34,002 nt of DNA from Bacteroidales bacterium (GCA_023251395.1 JAHEYW010000006.1:1-34002); one strand, 5' to 3'; shown: positions 18,976 through 29,214, counted from the first letter of the stretch. The notes: generated from the sequence alone by a model not told the origin. Program-made: numbers and translations.

Positions 18976-19998
18976 TTATCTCATTAGGAACGGGAACTTC
19001 TCGACATTTTTAAGTGCAACACCTGTGCCCCGTGCAACCGCATGCAGCGGATCCTCTACAACATGAAAATTTATATTGATCTTATCGGTAAGACGTTTGT
19101 CAAGTCCTCTCAGGAGTGCTCCACCACCAGCGAGGTAAACCCCTTTGTTAACTATATCTGCATACAGTTCAGGTGGTGTCTGCTCCAGCACACTTAAGAC
19201 AGCTGCTTCAACCTTAGAAAGTGACTTATCCAGACAGTAAGCTATTTCCTGGTATGATATCGGGATTTCAATCGGAAGCGAAGTCATGATATTTGGTCCC
19301 CTCACAATGTAGTCAGGTGGTGGATTATCGATATCCGGAAGTGCTGCTCCCACGCCGATCTTTATGTCTTCAGCTGTTCTTTCACCAATTTTAATATTAT
19401 GCTGGTGCCTCATATAAGCCTGAATATCAGAGGTAAATCCATCACCAGCTATCCTGATCGATTTATTGCAGACAATACCTCCCAGTGCAATAACGGCAAT
19501 TTCAGTAGTTCCACCGCCAATATCCACAACCATGCATCCTTCGGGAGCCTCAACATCGAGACCAATTCCAATTGCTGCTGCCATTGGTTCATAGATCATA
19601 TAAACATCTCTTCCCCCTGCATGTTCGGATGAGTCGCGTACCGCTCTGATCTCAACTTCGGTGCTTCCCGAGGGAATGCAAACAACCATTTTCAGTGAAG
19701 GGGCAAACAGCCTTGGTCCTTTATTGATCATTTTTATCATTCCCCTGATCATAAGTTCAGCAGCATTAAAGTCTGCTATAACCCCATCTCTTAGCGGTCT
19801 TATTGTTCTTATGTTCTCGTGAGTCTTGCCATGCATTTGTCTGGCCTGCTCGCCGATTGCAATAAGTTTGCCGGTATTCTTATCAACTGCAACAATTGAA
19901 GGTTCATCAACTACAACCTTGTCGTTATGGATTATTATTGTATTTGCTGTCCCGAGGTCAATTGCTATTTCCTGTGTTAAAAACGAAAAAAGCCCCAT
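18976..19998 (-). CDS. mreB: Rod shape-determining protein MreB
   Basis: IAIDLGTANTIIIHNDKVVVDEPSIVA, VVDIGGGTTEIAVIALGG, YLAGGGALLRGLD. Confidence 0.97.
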   Translation of the reverse strand: MGLFSFLTQEIAIDLGTANTIIIHNDKVVVDEPSIVAVDKNTGKLIAIGEQARQMHGKTHENIRTIRPLRDGVIADFNAAELMIRGMIKMINKGPRLFAPSLKMVVCIPSGSTEVEIRAVRDSSEHAGGRDVYMIYEPMAAAIGIGLDVEAPEGCMVVDIGGGTTEIAVIALGGIVCNKSIRIAGDGFTSDIQAYMRHQHNIKIGERTAEDIKIGVGAALPDIDNPPPDYIVRGPNIMTSLPIEIPISYQEIAYCLDKSLSKVEAAVLSVLEQTPPELYADIVNKGVYLAGGGALLRGLDKRLTDKININFHVVEDPLHAVARGTGVALKNVEKFPFLMR

Positions 19999-20025
19999 TT
20001 TATATTTATATATTATTATTGATTA

Positions 20026-21549
20026 TCAATGTTTAAAGTGCCGTATTCCAGTGAAAACCAAAGCGATGTTGTTTTTACTGCAATAATCAACGGAATCCTG
20101 ATCCCTTACAGAACCTCCTGGTTCTACTACTGCAGTAATTCCTGCCTTATGTGCTATTTCAACGCAGTCGGCGAAGGGAAAGAAAGCATCAGATGCCATC
20201 ACAGCACCATGAATGTCAAATCCAAAGGAATGCGCTTTTTCGATAGCCTGCTTCAAAGCATCCACTCTTGAGGTTTGACCTATACCGCTTGCACATAGTT
20301 GTCCGTTCTTTGCCAGGACAATAGCATTTGATTTACTGTGCTTGACTATTTTGTTTGCAAAGACCAGATCGCTCAATTCCTGCTGTGTGGGTGTCCTGGG
20401 TGTTACAGCTTTCATTTCATTTTCAGATTCCAGACTATTGTCCTTTTCCTGCCACAGAACACCGTTTATAAGAGATCTGTATTGAGCATGAGGCTTAAGC
20501 TGCAATTTGCGTCTGAGTATGATCCTGTTTTTCTTTTGTCTGAGTATTTCCAGTGCTTTTGGGGAAAAATCAGGTGCAATGATTATCTCGAAAAAGATAC
20601 TGTCAACTTCGGCTGCGGTTTTATCATCAATTGCAGCATTTGTTACAATTATCCCACCGTATGCAGAAACTGGGTCACAAGCCAGAGCATCTTTCCATGC
20701 ATCGCAAAGTTTATTTCTTGAAGCTATTCCACAGGCATTGTTATGTTTTATAACGGCACAAGTAGTATCTGAAAAGTCATCAATAAGACTTAATGCAGCA
20801 TCGATATCAAGCAGGTTATTATATGAAATCTCCTTCCCGTGAAGTTTTTCAAAAACCTTATCAAGGTCACCGTAAAAGATACCTTTCTGGTGAGGGTTTT
20901 CACCATATCTTAATGTAACCGGAGTATTTATACTTTCCCTGAATACCGGAATCCCTGCTTCCCTGTTAAAATAGGAAAAGATTGATGTATCATAATGTGA
21001 AGTTGTCTTGAATGCTTCTGCAGCAAAGAGTCTTCTTTCCTCCAGAGTTGTTTCCCCTTTGCCATCTTCAAGAATTCGTAACAATGAACTATATTGTTCT
21101 CTGCCAGAGACAATCATTACATCTTTAAAGTTCTTTGCTCCTGCCCGTATCATAGAAATTCCGCCAATATCAATCTTTTCGATTATTTCTTCCTCATTAT
21201 TAACACTGGCAACTGTTTCTTCAAACGGGTAAAGATCAACAATAACAAGATCTATCTCAGGAATTTTGTATTTTGAAAGAGCAGCAGCATCTTCTGCATT
21301 TTCCCTCCTTGCCAGAATCCCGCCAAAGACCGACGGATGAAGAGTTTTCACCCTCCCTCCGAGTATTGACGGATACGTTGTTAAACTTTCAACAGATTCG
21401 GCCTGTACCCCCAGCTCCTGAATAAACTTTAAAGTGCCGCCTGTCGAAAATATCCTGACCCCAAGCTCTTTAAGTTTAACGACAACAGTATCCAATCCAT
21501 CTTTATAATACACTGATATAAGTGCACTATTGATTTTTTTATTGCTCAT
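20026..21549 (-). CDS. purH: Bifunctional AICAR formyltransferase/IMP cyclohydrolase
   Basis: FSTGGTLKFIQELG, GGRVKTLHPSVFGGILARR, LRYGENPHQKG, KHNNACG, SNAIVLAKNGQ. Internal ATG (MSNKKINSALISV) preferred; the ORF-track start at 21597 overlaps a promoter-like element. Confidence 0.96.
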   Translation of the reverse strand: MSNKKINSALISVYYKDGLDTVVVKLKELGVRIFSTGGTLKFIQELGVQAESVESLTTYPSILGGRVKTLHPSVFGGILARRENAEDAAALSKYKIPEIDLVIVDLYPFEETVASVNNEEEIIEKIDIGGISMIRAGAKNFKDVMIVSGREQYSSLLRILEDGKGETTLEERRLFAAEAFKTTSHYDTSIFSYFNREAGIPVFRESINTPVTLRYGENPHQKGIFYGDLDKVFEKLHGKEISYNNLLDIDAALSLIDDFSDTTCAVIKHNNACGIASRNKLCDAWKDALACDPVSAYGGIIVTNAAIDDKTAAEVDSIFFEIIIAPDFSPKALEILRQKKNRIILRRKLQLKPHAQYRSLINGVLWQEKDNSLESENEMKAVTPRTPTQQELSDLVFANKIVKHSKSNAIVLAKNGQLCASGIGQTSRVDALKQAIEKAHSFGFDIHGAVMASDAFFPFADCVEIAHKAGITAVVEPGGSVRDQDSVDYCSKNNIALVFTGIRHFKH

Positions 21550-21594
21550 TATCTGACGTTTACCACGGAGGTTTATACAATTTATCCCAGTGAT

Positions 21595-21602
21595 CAAAAG
21601 TA
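21595..21602 (-). promoter_or_regulatory. Candidate -7 element (TACTTTTG) upstream of purH-mreBCD cluster
   Basis: TAnnTTTG on the minus strand (caaaagta on +), ~45 bp upstream of the purH ATG at 21549. Confidence 0.4.
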
Positions 21603-21692
21603 GCTATTTTTATAACATGGCAGGTTTGTTCGGTGGAAAAAGTAAAAAAAATTCTGCCTGATTGATAACCCGGAAATAGTCGATGATTTTAT

Positions 21693-21700
21693 TATCTTTG
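21693..21700 (+). promoter_or_regulatory. Candidate -7 element (TATCTTTG) upstream of ABC permease
   Basis: TAnnTTTG 25 bp upstream of the ATG at 21726. Confidence 0.45.
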
Positions 21701-21725
21701 GAGATTAACTTTACAGACAGAAGAA

Positions 21726-22973
21726 ATGTTTTTCAGGATATTTAAAGAAGGTATTGTTTTTGCTGTTAACTCAATAGTTGTTAATAAGTTAAGAACATTT
21801 TTGTCCCTTTTTGGTATTACAATCGGGATTTTTTCCATAATTTCTGTTTTCACTGTTCTTGATTGGATGGAAAGTTCTATAAGGAGCAGCATTTCGACTT
21901 TAGGGGACAATGTAGTATATATTCAGAAATGGCCATGGACATTTAATGATAACTTTGCCTGGTGGGATGTAATGAAATGGCCTGCTATATCCCTCGATGA
22001 TCTTAAGGCTATCCAGACCAAAACAACAAAAGCTGAAACTGCCTGTTTTGATGTTACACAGTCAAAACAGATTAAATACAAGAAGAATATCGCCTCTAGC
22101 ATCGCAACAACCGCAGTAACATACGAGTTCAAAGATCTCAGGACAATAGATGTGGAAAAAGGAAGATATTTCTCTCCGTTTGAGGTCACTTCGGGCAAGA
22201 ATGTTGTTGTTCTCGGTAACACAATTGCAGAAAAGTTATTTGATAAATCTGATCCAATTGGAAAAGAAATAACCATAGGAGGGTATAAGACCACAGTAAT
22301 TGGTGTGGTGAAAAAGGAAGGGAAAGGTGCTTTTAGCGGTTTGGAACTTGATGAAAGAGCCCTTATTCCATTGAATTTTGGAAAAACCTTTATGAATCTG
22401 CGGAACAGGTTTGTTGATACAGAAATAATGGTAAAACCAAAACCAGGTATTGCTGCACAGGAATTGACTGATGATCTGCAAATGGTAATGCGGGCAGCAA
22501 GGAGGATCAGGCCCGGTCAACAAAGTAATTTCTCAGTAAATCAGGCTACACTTCTTACACAGGGATTCGATGCTATCTTCGCTGGGATTAATGTAGGCGG
22601 CTGGCTTATTGGAGGACTTGCAATTCTTGTAGGCGGATTCGGAATCGCCAATATCATGTTCGTTTCTGTAAGAGAAAGAACCAATCAGATCGGAATACAA
22701 AAAGCCCTTGGTGCAAAAAGATACTTTATCCTTATGCAATTCCTGACAGAATCTTTGTTGTTGTCAGTTGTTGGAGGAATCCTTGGAATAATTTTTATCC
22801 TTATTGGTACTGTGATAATAAATTATCTTTACGAACTTAATATGTTCCTTACATTCGGGAATATTATCCTTGCCATTGTCATTTCAGGTGTAATAGGGAT
22901 TGTGGCAGGATACGCGCCAGCGTATGCTGCAGCAAGAATGAATCCGGTAGACGCTATAGGTTTCTCATTCTGA
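21726..22973 (+). CDS. ABC transporter permease (MacB/FtsX type)
   Basis: N-terminal TM (VVNKLRTFLSLFGITIGIFSIISVFTV), periplasmic MacB domain, C-terminal NIMFVSVRERTNQIGIQKALGAKRYFILMQFLTES and PAYAAARMNPVDAI. Confidence 0.94.
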   Translation: MFFRIFKEGIVFAVNSIVVNKLRTFLSLFGITIGIFSIISVFTVLDWMESSIRSSISTLGDNVVYIQKWPWTFNDNFAWWDVMKWPAISLDDLKAIQTKTTKAETACFDVTQSKQIKYKKNIASSIATTAVTYEFKDLRTIDVEKGRYFSPFEVTSGKNVVVLGNTIAEKLFDKSDPIGKEITIGGYKTTVIGVVKKEGKGAFSGLELDERALIPLNFGKTFMNLRNRFVDTEIMVKPKPGIAAQELTDDLQMVMRAARRIRPGQQSNFSVNQATLLTQGFDAIFAGINVGGWLIGGLAILVGGFGIANIMFVSVRERTNQIGIQKALGAKRYFILMQFLTESLLLSVVGGILGIIFILIGTVIINYLYELNMFLTFGNIILAIVISGVIGIVAGYAPAYAAARMNPVDAIGFSF

Positions 22974-22978
22974 AAATA

Positions 22979-23758
22979 TCAGTCGACGATCATATTGGCT
23001 TTGACCCAATTGGTAAGGCCAATAAACTGGTCTACTGACAATTGTTCTGGCCTGAGATGGAATAAGGAATTATCTTCTGACTTGAGTCTGAATGCCGACC
23101 TGACTGAATTTCTGAGAGTCTTTCTCCTCTGGTTAAAGGAGGCTTTGACCACCCTTGTAAAAAGTTGTTCATCACATCCGAGTGTTTTAGTCCCGTTCCG
23201 TTTTAACCTGATGACACCTGATTTTACTTTTGGTGGCGGAGAAAAAACATTTTCAGAAACAGAAAAGAGATAATCTGTTTCATAATATGCCTGGAGCAAT
23301 ACACTTAAAATTCCATAAGTCTTTGATCCCGGACCTGCACAGATCCTTTCAGCCACTTCCTTCTGAAACATTCCTGTCACCTCGACCACCTTATCCCTGT
23401 TATCCAGAACTTTAAAAAGGATCTGACTGGATATGTTGTACGGGAAGTTACCAGCTATACAAAATTTAGCATCAAAGAGACTATTTATATCGATATTAAG
23501 GAAATCACCGGTAATAATATTTTTCAGCTCTGGCAGGTTTTCCTTCAGATAATTTACCGACTCATGGTCGATCTCAATGACCCTGAAATCACGAAAGTTT
23601 CTGTCGAGGAGGAATTTTGTAAGGATGCCCATTCCGGGACCAATTTCAAGGACAGATTCATAACCTTCCCCAGTAATTGAATCAGCAATCCTTGCTGCAA
23701 TTTTCTTGTCTTTGAGGAAATGCTGACCTAGATTCTTCTTTGGTCTGACCCTGTTCAT
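22979..23758 (-). CDS. rsmA: 16S rRNA (adenine1518-N6/1519-N6)-dimethyltransferase
   Basis: RPKKNLGQHFLKDKKIAARI, VLEIGPGMGILTKFLL, IAGNFPYNISSQILFK. Confidence 0.96.
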   Translation of the reverse strand: MNRVRPKKNLGQHFLKDKKIAARIADSITGEGYESVLEIGPGMGILTKFLLDRNFRDFRVIEIDHESVNYLKENLPELKNIITGDFLNIDINSLFDAKFCIAGNFPYNISSQILFKVLDNRDKVVEVTGMFQKEVAERICAGPGSKTYGILSVLLQAYYETDYLFSVSENVFSPPPKVKSGVIRLKRNGTKTLGCDEQLFTRVVKASFNQRRKTLRNSVRSAFRLKSEDNSLFHLRPEQLSVDQFIGLTNWVKANMIVD

Positions 23759-23791
23759 GTTAAACGGCTAAATGATAAATAAGAATCAGCT

Positions 23792-26700
23792 TCAAAGCAA
23801 TTGTCGTCCGAACTTTCTCCATAATGGTAGCCTGAGAGTCTCCAGCCAGTTAATGAAACGCTTGAGCAGGTTGTAGTACAGAGTAATAAAAAGGAAGCCT
23901 ACCATTATCCAGATTGCAATCAGATTAAAAAGCAGTGTCGGTATCCTCTTCCCGCCAATAACTTTATAAGGGGCAAAAAACTGAGCTCTCCCGACAGGGG
24001 AGTCGGGAATCATAAATATTGGCTGCGTTTTTCGTATATATCTGTTTCCAACCTGAAGTATCTCGGTTCGCAGATCATCCCTGTTTTTTACCAGGTCATC
24101 GAGCCTTTTATTAAAATATCTGTCCTGAAGTGCAGACCATCCATTGGGTCCGATCCTTAATGCAATACTCTCAGCAACAGAGTCCCTCAGTTTATTTGTT
24201 CTATCCTGCTGCGCCCTGAAATGCGTTTTAATTTTGCCCAGGTATTTTTTCATACTGTCAGCAACAAACTCATTTAAATCTTTAAATGTCAGACTTCTGA
24301 ATTCAGCAGGTAATACGATCCCGGATTCTCTGGATAAACTTCTGAAATGATATCGCAATAACCTGAGGTTTTTTTCAACTGTATCCCTGGAAATTGGATT
24401 CTTCCCGTATGTTTCGCATTCATTTATTTTAGCCATCATTGCTGAGTAAAGTACTCGTGCATTATAATCATAAGTGTTTGCCTGAAGATCATACTGGAAA
24501 AGTGGTTTTTCAAACTTATTATTCTTGAACTGTTCAACAGTTATTGCTTCATAAGCCCACCTTGTAGCCATAAAATCCCCAACCACAGGAACATATACCT
24601 TCCGGGAAATTGACCAGTGCAGATCATCGAATTTTATCATAGCACCACCGAGCAGTAACTGTGGTACCAGGATAAGAGGGATGAGAATGTAGATACTCAC
24701 AATTGTCCTCATCCCTGCAGAAATATTAAGTCCTATCAGGTTACCATAACAGGCAGTAGTAAAAAATATCAGCCATTGCTGCCAGAGCATCCCCCTTATC
24801 TCCAGGACCAAACTTGCCACTAGTACAAAAAACAGCGCCTGGATTGCAGATAGTACAAAAAGGAAATTAATTTTTGAAATAAGATAACTTAACCTGCTTA
24901 ATCTCAGAAACTTCTCTCTCTCCAGTATCTTTCTGTCCTTGAAGATCTCCTCAGCGCTTACCATAAGCCCAAGAAAAAGTGCAACAACAACAGTCATAAA
25001 CAGGAAGACCGGATAACTCTTGTTGTCTGAGAAGATATAATATCCGTTAATTGTATATTTTGAAAGGTAACCCAGGATAAATGCAAGGAATGGTGCTTCA
25101 ATAAGATTCAGAATAACATATTGAGTATCTGCTTGTTTCCTTAATAAATTCCTTTTTATGAATGTACGGATCTGGTATAGCTTTTTCGGTACTTTAAAGT
25201 TACTGGCAGGTAATTCTGTCTTTTCGGGTGACTTCTCAAAGACAGGCATCATCTTCTTTTTATACTTTTCATACCATTCCTCAGGACTAACCTGTCGCTC
25301 TGTCCCCTGGTAGCCCAATGTATCAATAACCTTTACCTCAACAATATGCAGAATATCTTCAGTATTTATATTGCCGCAGTTCGGACATTCACTTTCTGAT
25401 GCATTTGCCTGTGAGGCTTCTGTTTTGAAATATACCAGGGCTTCTACCGGATCTCCATCATAGATCATATAGCCCCCCTTGTCAAGTATCCATAACCTGT
25501 CAAACAGTTTCAGAATATTTGATGATGGCTGATGAATATTGGCAATTACAAGTTTTCCTGAAAGAGCATGTTTCCTGAGCAGATTCATAACCTTCTCCGA
25601 ATCATGCGATGAGAGTCCTGAAGTAGGTTCATCTACAAAAAGTACCGCCGGTTCCCTCATAAGTTCCAGACCGATGTTAAGTCTTTTTCTCTGACCACCA
25701 CTTACTTTTTTGCTCAGCAGGTCTCCAACCTGAAGGTCTTTAATTTCGAGGAGCTCAAGATCAGCCAGTACTTTTAAAACCAGATCATTAAGTTTTCTCT
25801 CATCAAAATCACCGAAACAAAGTCTTGCATTAAAATAGAGGTTCTGAAATACTGTCAGCTCCTCGATCAGCATATCATCCTGCGGGACATAACCTATCAG
25901 ACCTTTTAGTATTTCATCATCATCATGAAGATCGTAGCCATTTATAAAAAGGTTTCCGGAGTCTGGAACCATCTTCCCATGAAACAAATTCAGCAGGGTA
26001 GTTTTTCCAACACCACTTCCTCCCATAATTCCCACCAGGTTTCCTGATTCAAGCCTGAAATTCAGAGGTTTGATTCCATTATCAGATCCTTTGAATGAAA
26101 ACTCAACATCACGTCCTTCAAATACAATTTTACCATGGAAAGTATCAAGAAGGAATGCCTTATATACTTTTGAGTAATAAATCGGCTCAATTCCAGGTCC
26201 CTTGATATTCACACCCCTGTCGAGCAAATAAGGCCGGCAGGCAATGATATCACGACCTTTGAAATACAGGGCAAGAGAACCATCATAAGTCAGTACCAGC
26301 GAACCAGTGCTTTCAATATGGAGGACAAACAGCTGGCCTCTGAATCCCTTAACCCTGAGGTGCTTCCATTGATGATAATTGACGAAATCATTCTCAACGG
26401 AATATTTTGGATTATCACTTTCTATTATCAGTATACAATCAGGAGAAACTTTATCATAGTGCCTTCCGATCATGAATGCACAGGCATTCTCGTATTCTTT
26501 CTGAGAGATATTAAAAGTTCGTGAAACGATCTCGATAATGCTTTTCTCCTGTTCGGTAATACTGCCGTCTTCAAATGCAAACTCGAGCAGCTGCAGAAAG
26601 ACGATCATTCTTTCATCAAGGAAAAGCCCTTTTTTGATCTGACGGCAGATATTGGTGATCTGGAAGGAGATAAGGGAACCTTCGTCGGCAAGTTCTTCCT

Positions 26701-26902
26701 TGTCGACATTTTTAAGCTCATAGGAGTAAAATTCAAGATTGTTTTCGAACAGGGCAAAATATTCCTCTTCCAGCTCACGGTTAAGATATCTTCTGAGGTA
26801 ACTGCGAAGTATTTTTTTGCCTCGCGAAGTAATTCCTCCAGGATTAACTGTAGAGGCAATTGCAAAAATGTGTATTAATGCCAGTAATACCGATTCCCTC
26901 AT
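23792..26902 (-). CDS. Large multidomain ABCG-type transporter: N-terminal helical (possibly TerB-like) region, beta-rich region, ABC ATPase, CxxC segment, TM domain with long extracytoplasmic insertion
   Basis: Walker A GGSGVGKTT, VSGGQRKRLNIGLELM, VLFVDEPTSGLSS; ECPNCGN motif; TM clusters ~600-760 and ~985-1010 separated by a long helical hydrophilic segment. Confidence 0.85.
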   Translation of the reverse strand: MRESVLLALIHIFAIASTVNPGGITSRGKKILRSYLRRYLNRELEEEYFALFENNLEFYSYELKNVDKEELADEGSLISFQITNICRQIKKGLFLDERMIVFLQLLEFAFEDGSITEQEKSIIEIVSRTFNISQKEYENACAFMIGRHYDKVSPDCILIIESDNPKYSVENDFVNYHQWKHLRVKGFRGQLFVLHIESTGSLVLTYDGSLALYFKGRDIIACRPYLLDRGVNIKGPGIEPIYYSKVYKAFLLDTFHGKIVFEGRDVEFSFKGSDNGIKPLNFRLESGNLVGIMGGSGVGKTTLLNLFHGKMVPDSGNLFINGYDLHDDDEILKGLIGYVPQDDMLIEELTVFQNLYFNARLCFGDFDERKLNDLVLKVLADLELLEIKDLQVGDLLSKKVSGGQRKRLNIGLELMREPAVLFVDEPTSGLSSHDSEKVMNLLRKHALSGKLVIANIHQPSSNILKLFDRLWILDKGGYMIYDGDPVEALVYFKTEASQANASESECPNCGNINTEDILHIVEVKVIDTLGYQGTERQVSPEEWYEKYKKKMMPVFEKSPEKTELPASNFKVPKKLYQIRTFIKRNLLRKQADTQYVILNLIEAPFLAFILGYLSKYTINGYYIFSDNKSYPVFLFMTVVVALFLGLMVSAEEIFKDRKILEREKFLRLSRLSYLISKINFLFVLSAIQALFFVLVASLVLEIRGMLWQQWLIFFTTACYGNLIGLNISAGMRTIVSIYILIPLILVPQLLLGGAMIKFDDLHWSISRKVYVPVVGDFMATRWAYEAITVEQFKNNKFEKPLFQYDLQANTYDYNARVLYSAMMAKINECETYGKNPISRDTVEKNLRLLRYHFRSLSRESGIVLPAEFRSLTFKDLNEFVADSMKKYLGKIKTHFRAQQDRTNKLRDSVAESIALRIGPNGWSALQDRYFNKRLDDLVKNRDDLRTEILQVGNRYIRKTQPIFMIPDSPVGRAQFFAPYKVIGGKRIPTLLFNLIAIWIMVGFLFITLYYNLLKRFINWLETLRLPLWRKFGRQLL

Positions 26903-26923
26903 GGAGGTTTAACAATATAAAAA

Positions 26924-26949
26924 GACCGCAAGGCTATGGCGTTGCGGTC
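26924..26949 (-). terminator. Hairpin between the lipoprotein gene and the ABCG gene
   Basis: gaccgcaa (26924-26931)/ttgcggtc (26942-26949) perfect 8-bp stem; on the minus strand it is followed by tttttatattg. Confidence 0.6.
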
Positions 26950-26966
26950 ATCATTTTAAGTCAGAA

Positions 26967-27794
26967 TTATTGAATTATTTTTTCCCTTACTGTGCTAATT
27001 GCTTTGCTGATGTCCTTGATATTATTCAATGTCAGACTTGTTCCCAGACCCTGATAAACCTTACGTATAGGTTCCATGTTCTTAAGCATTTCTTTGATAT
27101 TGGGATCATTACTATATGGCTTGGTCAGGTCAAGGTAAAGTTCAAATGATTTTTTCTGGTCAAGAAGCACTTTTGAAAACCTGGCATCCTGATAAGCTGC
27201 TTCATTAACAAGGCATGTAAGGTACATTCCTTCAACCCATCCACCACCAACAACCAACAGAGCAAAAGTCTGCTGATCATTATCAGTCATATATGAATAG
27301 GTCTCGTTGAATGCATTTGAAAGAATTGAAACCAGTTTATCCTTATTGTCGAAGTTGGTCTTAATACTATCGTATAAAGCAGGCTTATATATCTGTGACA
27401 AATTAAGATCATTGGCAAGACTTTTCATTACATCCATGTATGTGGTTACTTCCTGCATTATATTATAGACTGTAACATAACTCAGGTCTGCTCCATATAT
27501 ACCTATTGCAGTAGCTTTCGCTTTACTGGTATAGTATTTTTTTACATTTCCGGCAGAATTTGTGACCCCTATCTGATACCCGACTTCCATATCAGTAAGC
27601 AACTTTATTACCTGTGCACTTGTAGGTAGTGGATATACATTCTTTATGATTGCCTTTTTTATAGTATCTCCTTTTTGCAGATCAACTGTTCCTTTACCTT
27701 TGGCTTTATTGGAAGAACTGGAATTGCAGGAAGTTAATCCGATTAAACCAAAAACCAATAAAGGAATGATCATAGTTATAATGGTCTTTTTCAT
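26967..27794 (-). CDS. Hypothetical lipoprotein
   Basis: Signal peptide and lipobox (LIGLTSC|NSSSS); largely helical 275-aa protein with no recognised family. Confidence 0.75.
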   Translation of the reverse strand: MKKTIITMIIPLLVFGLIGLTSCNSSSSNKAKGKGTVDLQKGDTIKKAIIKNVYPLPTSAQVIKLLTDMEVGYQIGVTNSAGNVKKYYTSKAKATAIGIYGADLSYVTVYNIMQEVTTYMDVMKSLANDLNLSQIYKPALYDSIKTNFDNKDKLVSILSNAFNETYSYMTDNDQQTFALLVVGGGWVEGMYLTCLVNEAAYQDARFSKVLLDQKKSFELYLDLTKPYSNDPNIKEMLKNMEPIRKVYQGLGTSLTLNNIKDISKAISTVREKIIQ

Positions 27795-27983
27795 GCCTGA
27801 TCGTTTTAAATGATTTATTTGCTTTTTAACGGGTATAAAAATAGAAAATAAAATTATATTAATTACACCTATTTTTCTAATTTGATCCGAACACTCAGAG
27901 TAAATTAGATGTCAATCAAATTTTCCTCACTTAAAATTAGGTTCTAATCTTCATCCTATTTAAGGTCCTGAACTATTTTTGAT

Positions 27984-27991
27984 TATCTTTG
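27984..27991 (+). promoter_or_regulatory. Candidate -7 element (TATCTTTG) for the patB-like/carA unit
   Basis: TAnnTTTG 26 bp upstream of the ATG at 28018; it lies inside the extended ORF, supporting the internal start. Confidence 0.5.
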
Positions 27992-28017
27992 AACCCCTGA
28001 ATTTAACCTCATTTTTA

Positions 28018-29193
28018 ATGGGCTGGAATTTCGATGAACCTGTCATCAGGGAAGGTACTAATTGCATCAAGTATGATCTGAGAAAAGAAATTTTCGGAAA
28101 CGAAGATGTAATTCCCATGTGGGTTGCAGATATGGATTTTAAGACACCTGAGTTTATCATTCAGGCACTCACTGACCGTTTGAAACATGAAATCATGGGG
28201 TATTCTTTCAGGCCTCATGAATATTTTTCATCGATTATCGACTGGTCGGAAAAACGATATAACTGGAAAATAGAAAAAGAATGGATATGCTTCAGTCCGG
28301 GAATAGTTCCTGCTTTAAATTTCTGTACTCTTGCATACACAAATCCTGGCGACAAAATTATTGTTCAACCACCGGTATATTTCCCTTTCTTCAGCGCTGC
28401 AGAACTGCATGGACGGAAACTTATATATAACCGGTTAAAGGAATCAGATGGCAGCTGGGAAATGGACTTTGATAACCTTCGTGAGTCCATCGACGAGAAG
28501 ACCAAAATGATTTTCATTTCAAATCCTCATAATCCACTCGGCAGAGTCTGGTATCCTGATGAACTATATGAACTTTCTGAAATCTGCTTGGAAAATAATA
28601 TTATTATGGTCTCTGATGAGATACATTGTGACCTGGTCTTACCCGGCTTCAAATTTACTCCTGCGGCTTCTCTTTCAGACAGGATTGCATCTGACACAAT
28701 TACCTGTATTGCACCAAGCAAGACATTTAACCTGGCCGGGCTATCAACTTCTTCAGTCATTATTTCAAACCCGGAATTAAGAAAATCTTTTAATTCTGTT
28801 GTCGAAAAACTTCATGTTGGAAATGGAAATATTTTTGGTACTATTGCTTCAATTGCTGCCTATACCCACGGACATGCCTGGCTTGATGAACTATTAAAAT
28901 ATATTGAATCAAATGTGGGTTATGTACTTGAATTCTGTAGTGACAGGATCCCGGAAATAGTTCCTCTCAGGACGGAAGCAACTTATATGATCTGGCTTGA
29001 CTGCAGATCATTACATATGTCGGGCAAAGAACTGCAGTCCTTTTTTGTTAAAGAAGCTGGTGTTGGAATGAATGAAGGATCTACCTTCGGCCCCGGTGGA
29101 GAAGGTTTCATGAGAATGAACCTGGCTTGTCCAAAAGCCACACTGATTAAAGCAATGGATAAAATTGAAAAAGCGATCAGCAAACTAAGATAA
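28018..29193 (+). CDS. PatB/MalY-type PLP-dependent aminotransferase (putative C-S lyase)
   Basis: MGWNFDEPVIREGTNCIKYD, VIPMWVADMDFKTPEFI, ISNPHNPLGRVW, SDEIHCDLVLPG, APSKTFNLAGL. Confidence 0.92.
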   Translation: MGWNFDEPVIREGTNCIKYDLRKEIFGNEDVIPMWVADMDFKTPEFIIQALTDRLKHEIMGYSFRPHEYFSSIIDWSEKRYNWKIEKEWICFSPGIVPALNFCTLAYTNPGDKIIVQPPVYFPFFSAAELHGRKLIYNRLKESDGSWEMDFDNLRESIDEKTKMIFISNPHNPLGRVWYPDELYELSEICLENNIIMVSDEIHCDLVLPGFKFTPAASLSDRIASDTITCIAPSKTFNLAGLSTSSVIISNPELRKSFNSVVEKLHVGNGNIFGTIASIAAYTHGHAWLDELLKYIESNVGYVLEFCSDRIPEIVPLRTEATYMIWLDCRSLHMSGKELQSFFVKEAGVGMNEGSTFGPGGEGFMRMNLACPKATLIKAMDKIEKAISKLR

Positions 29194-29214
29194 ACCAGTA
29201 ATACTCATTTGTGA

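Noticed and set aside
27979-28017. Upstream start of the PatB-like ORF
   Set aside because: The extension covers the TATCTTTG promoter-like motif; MGWNFDEP at 28018 matches the expected family N-terminus.
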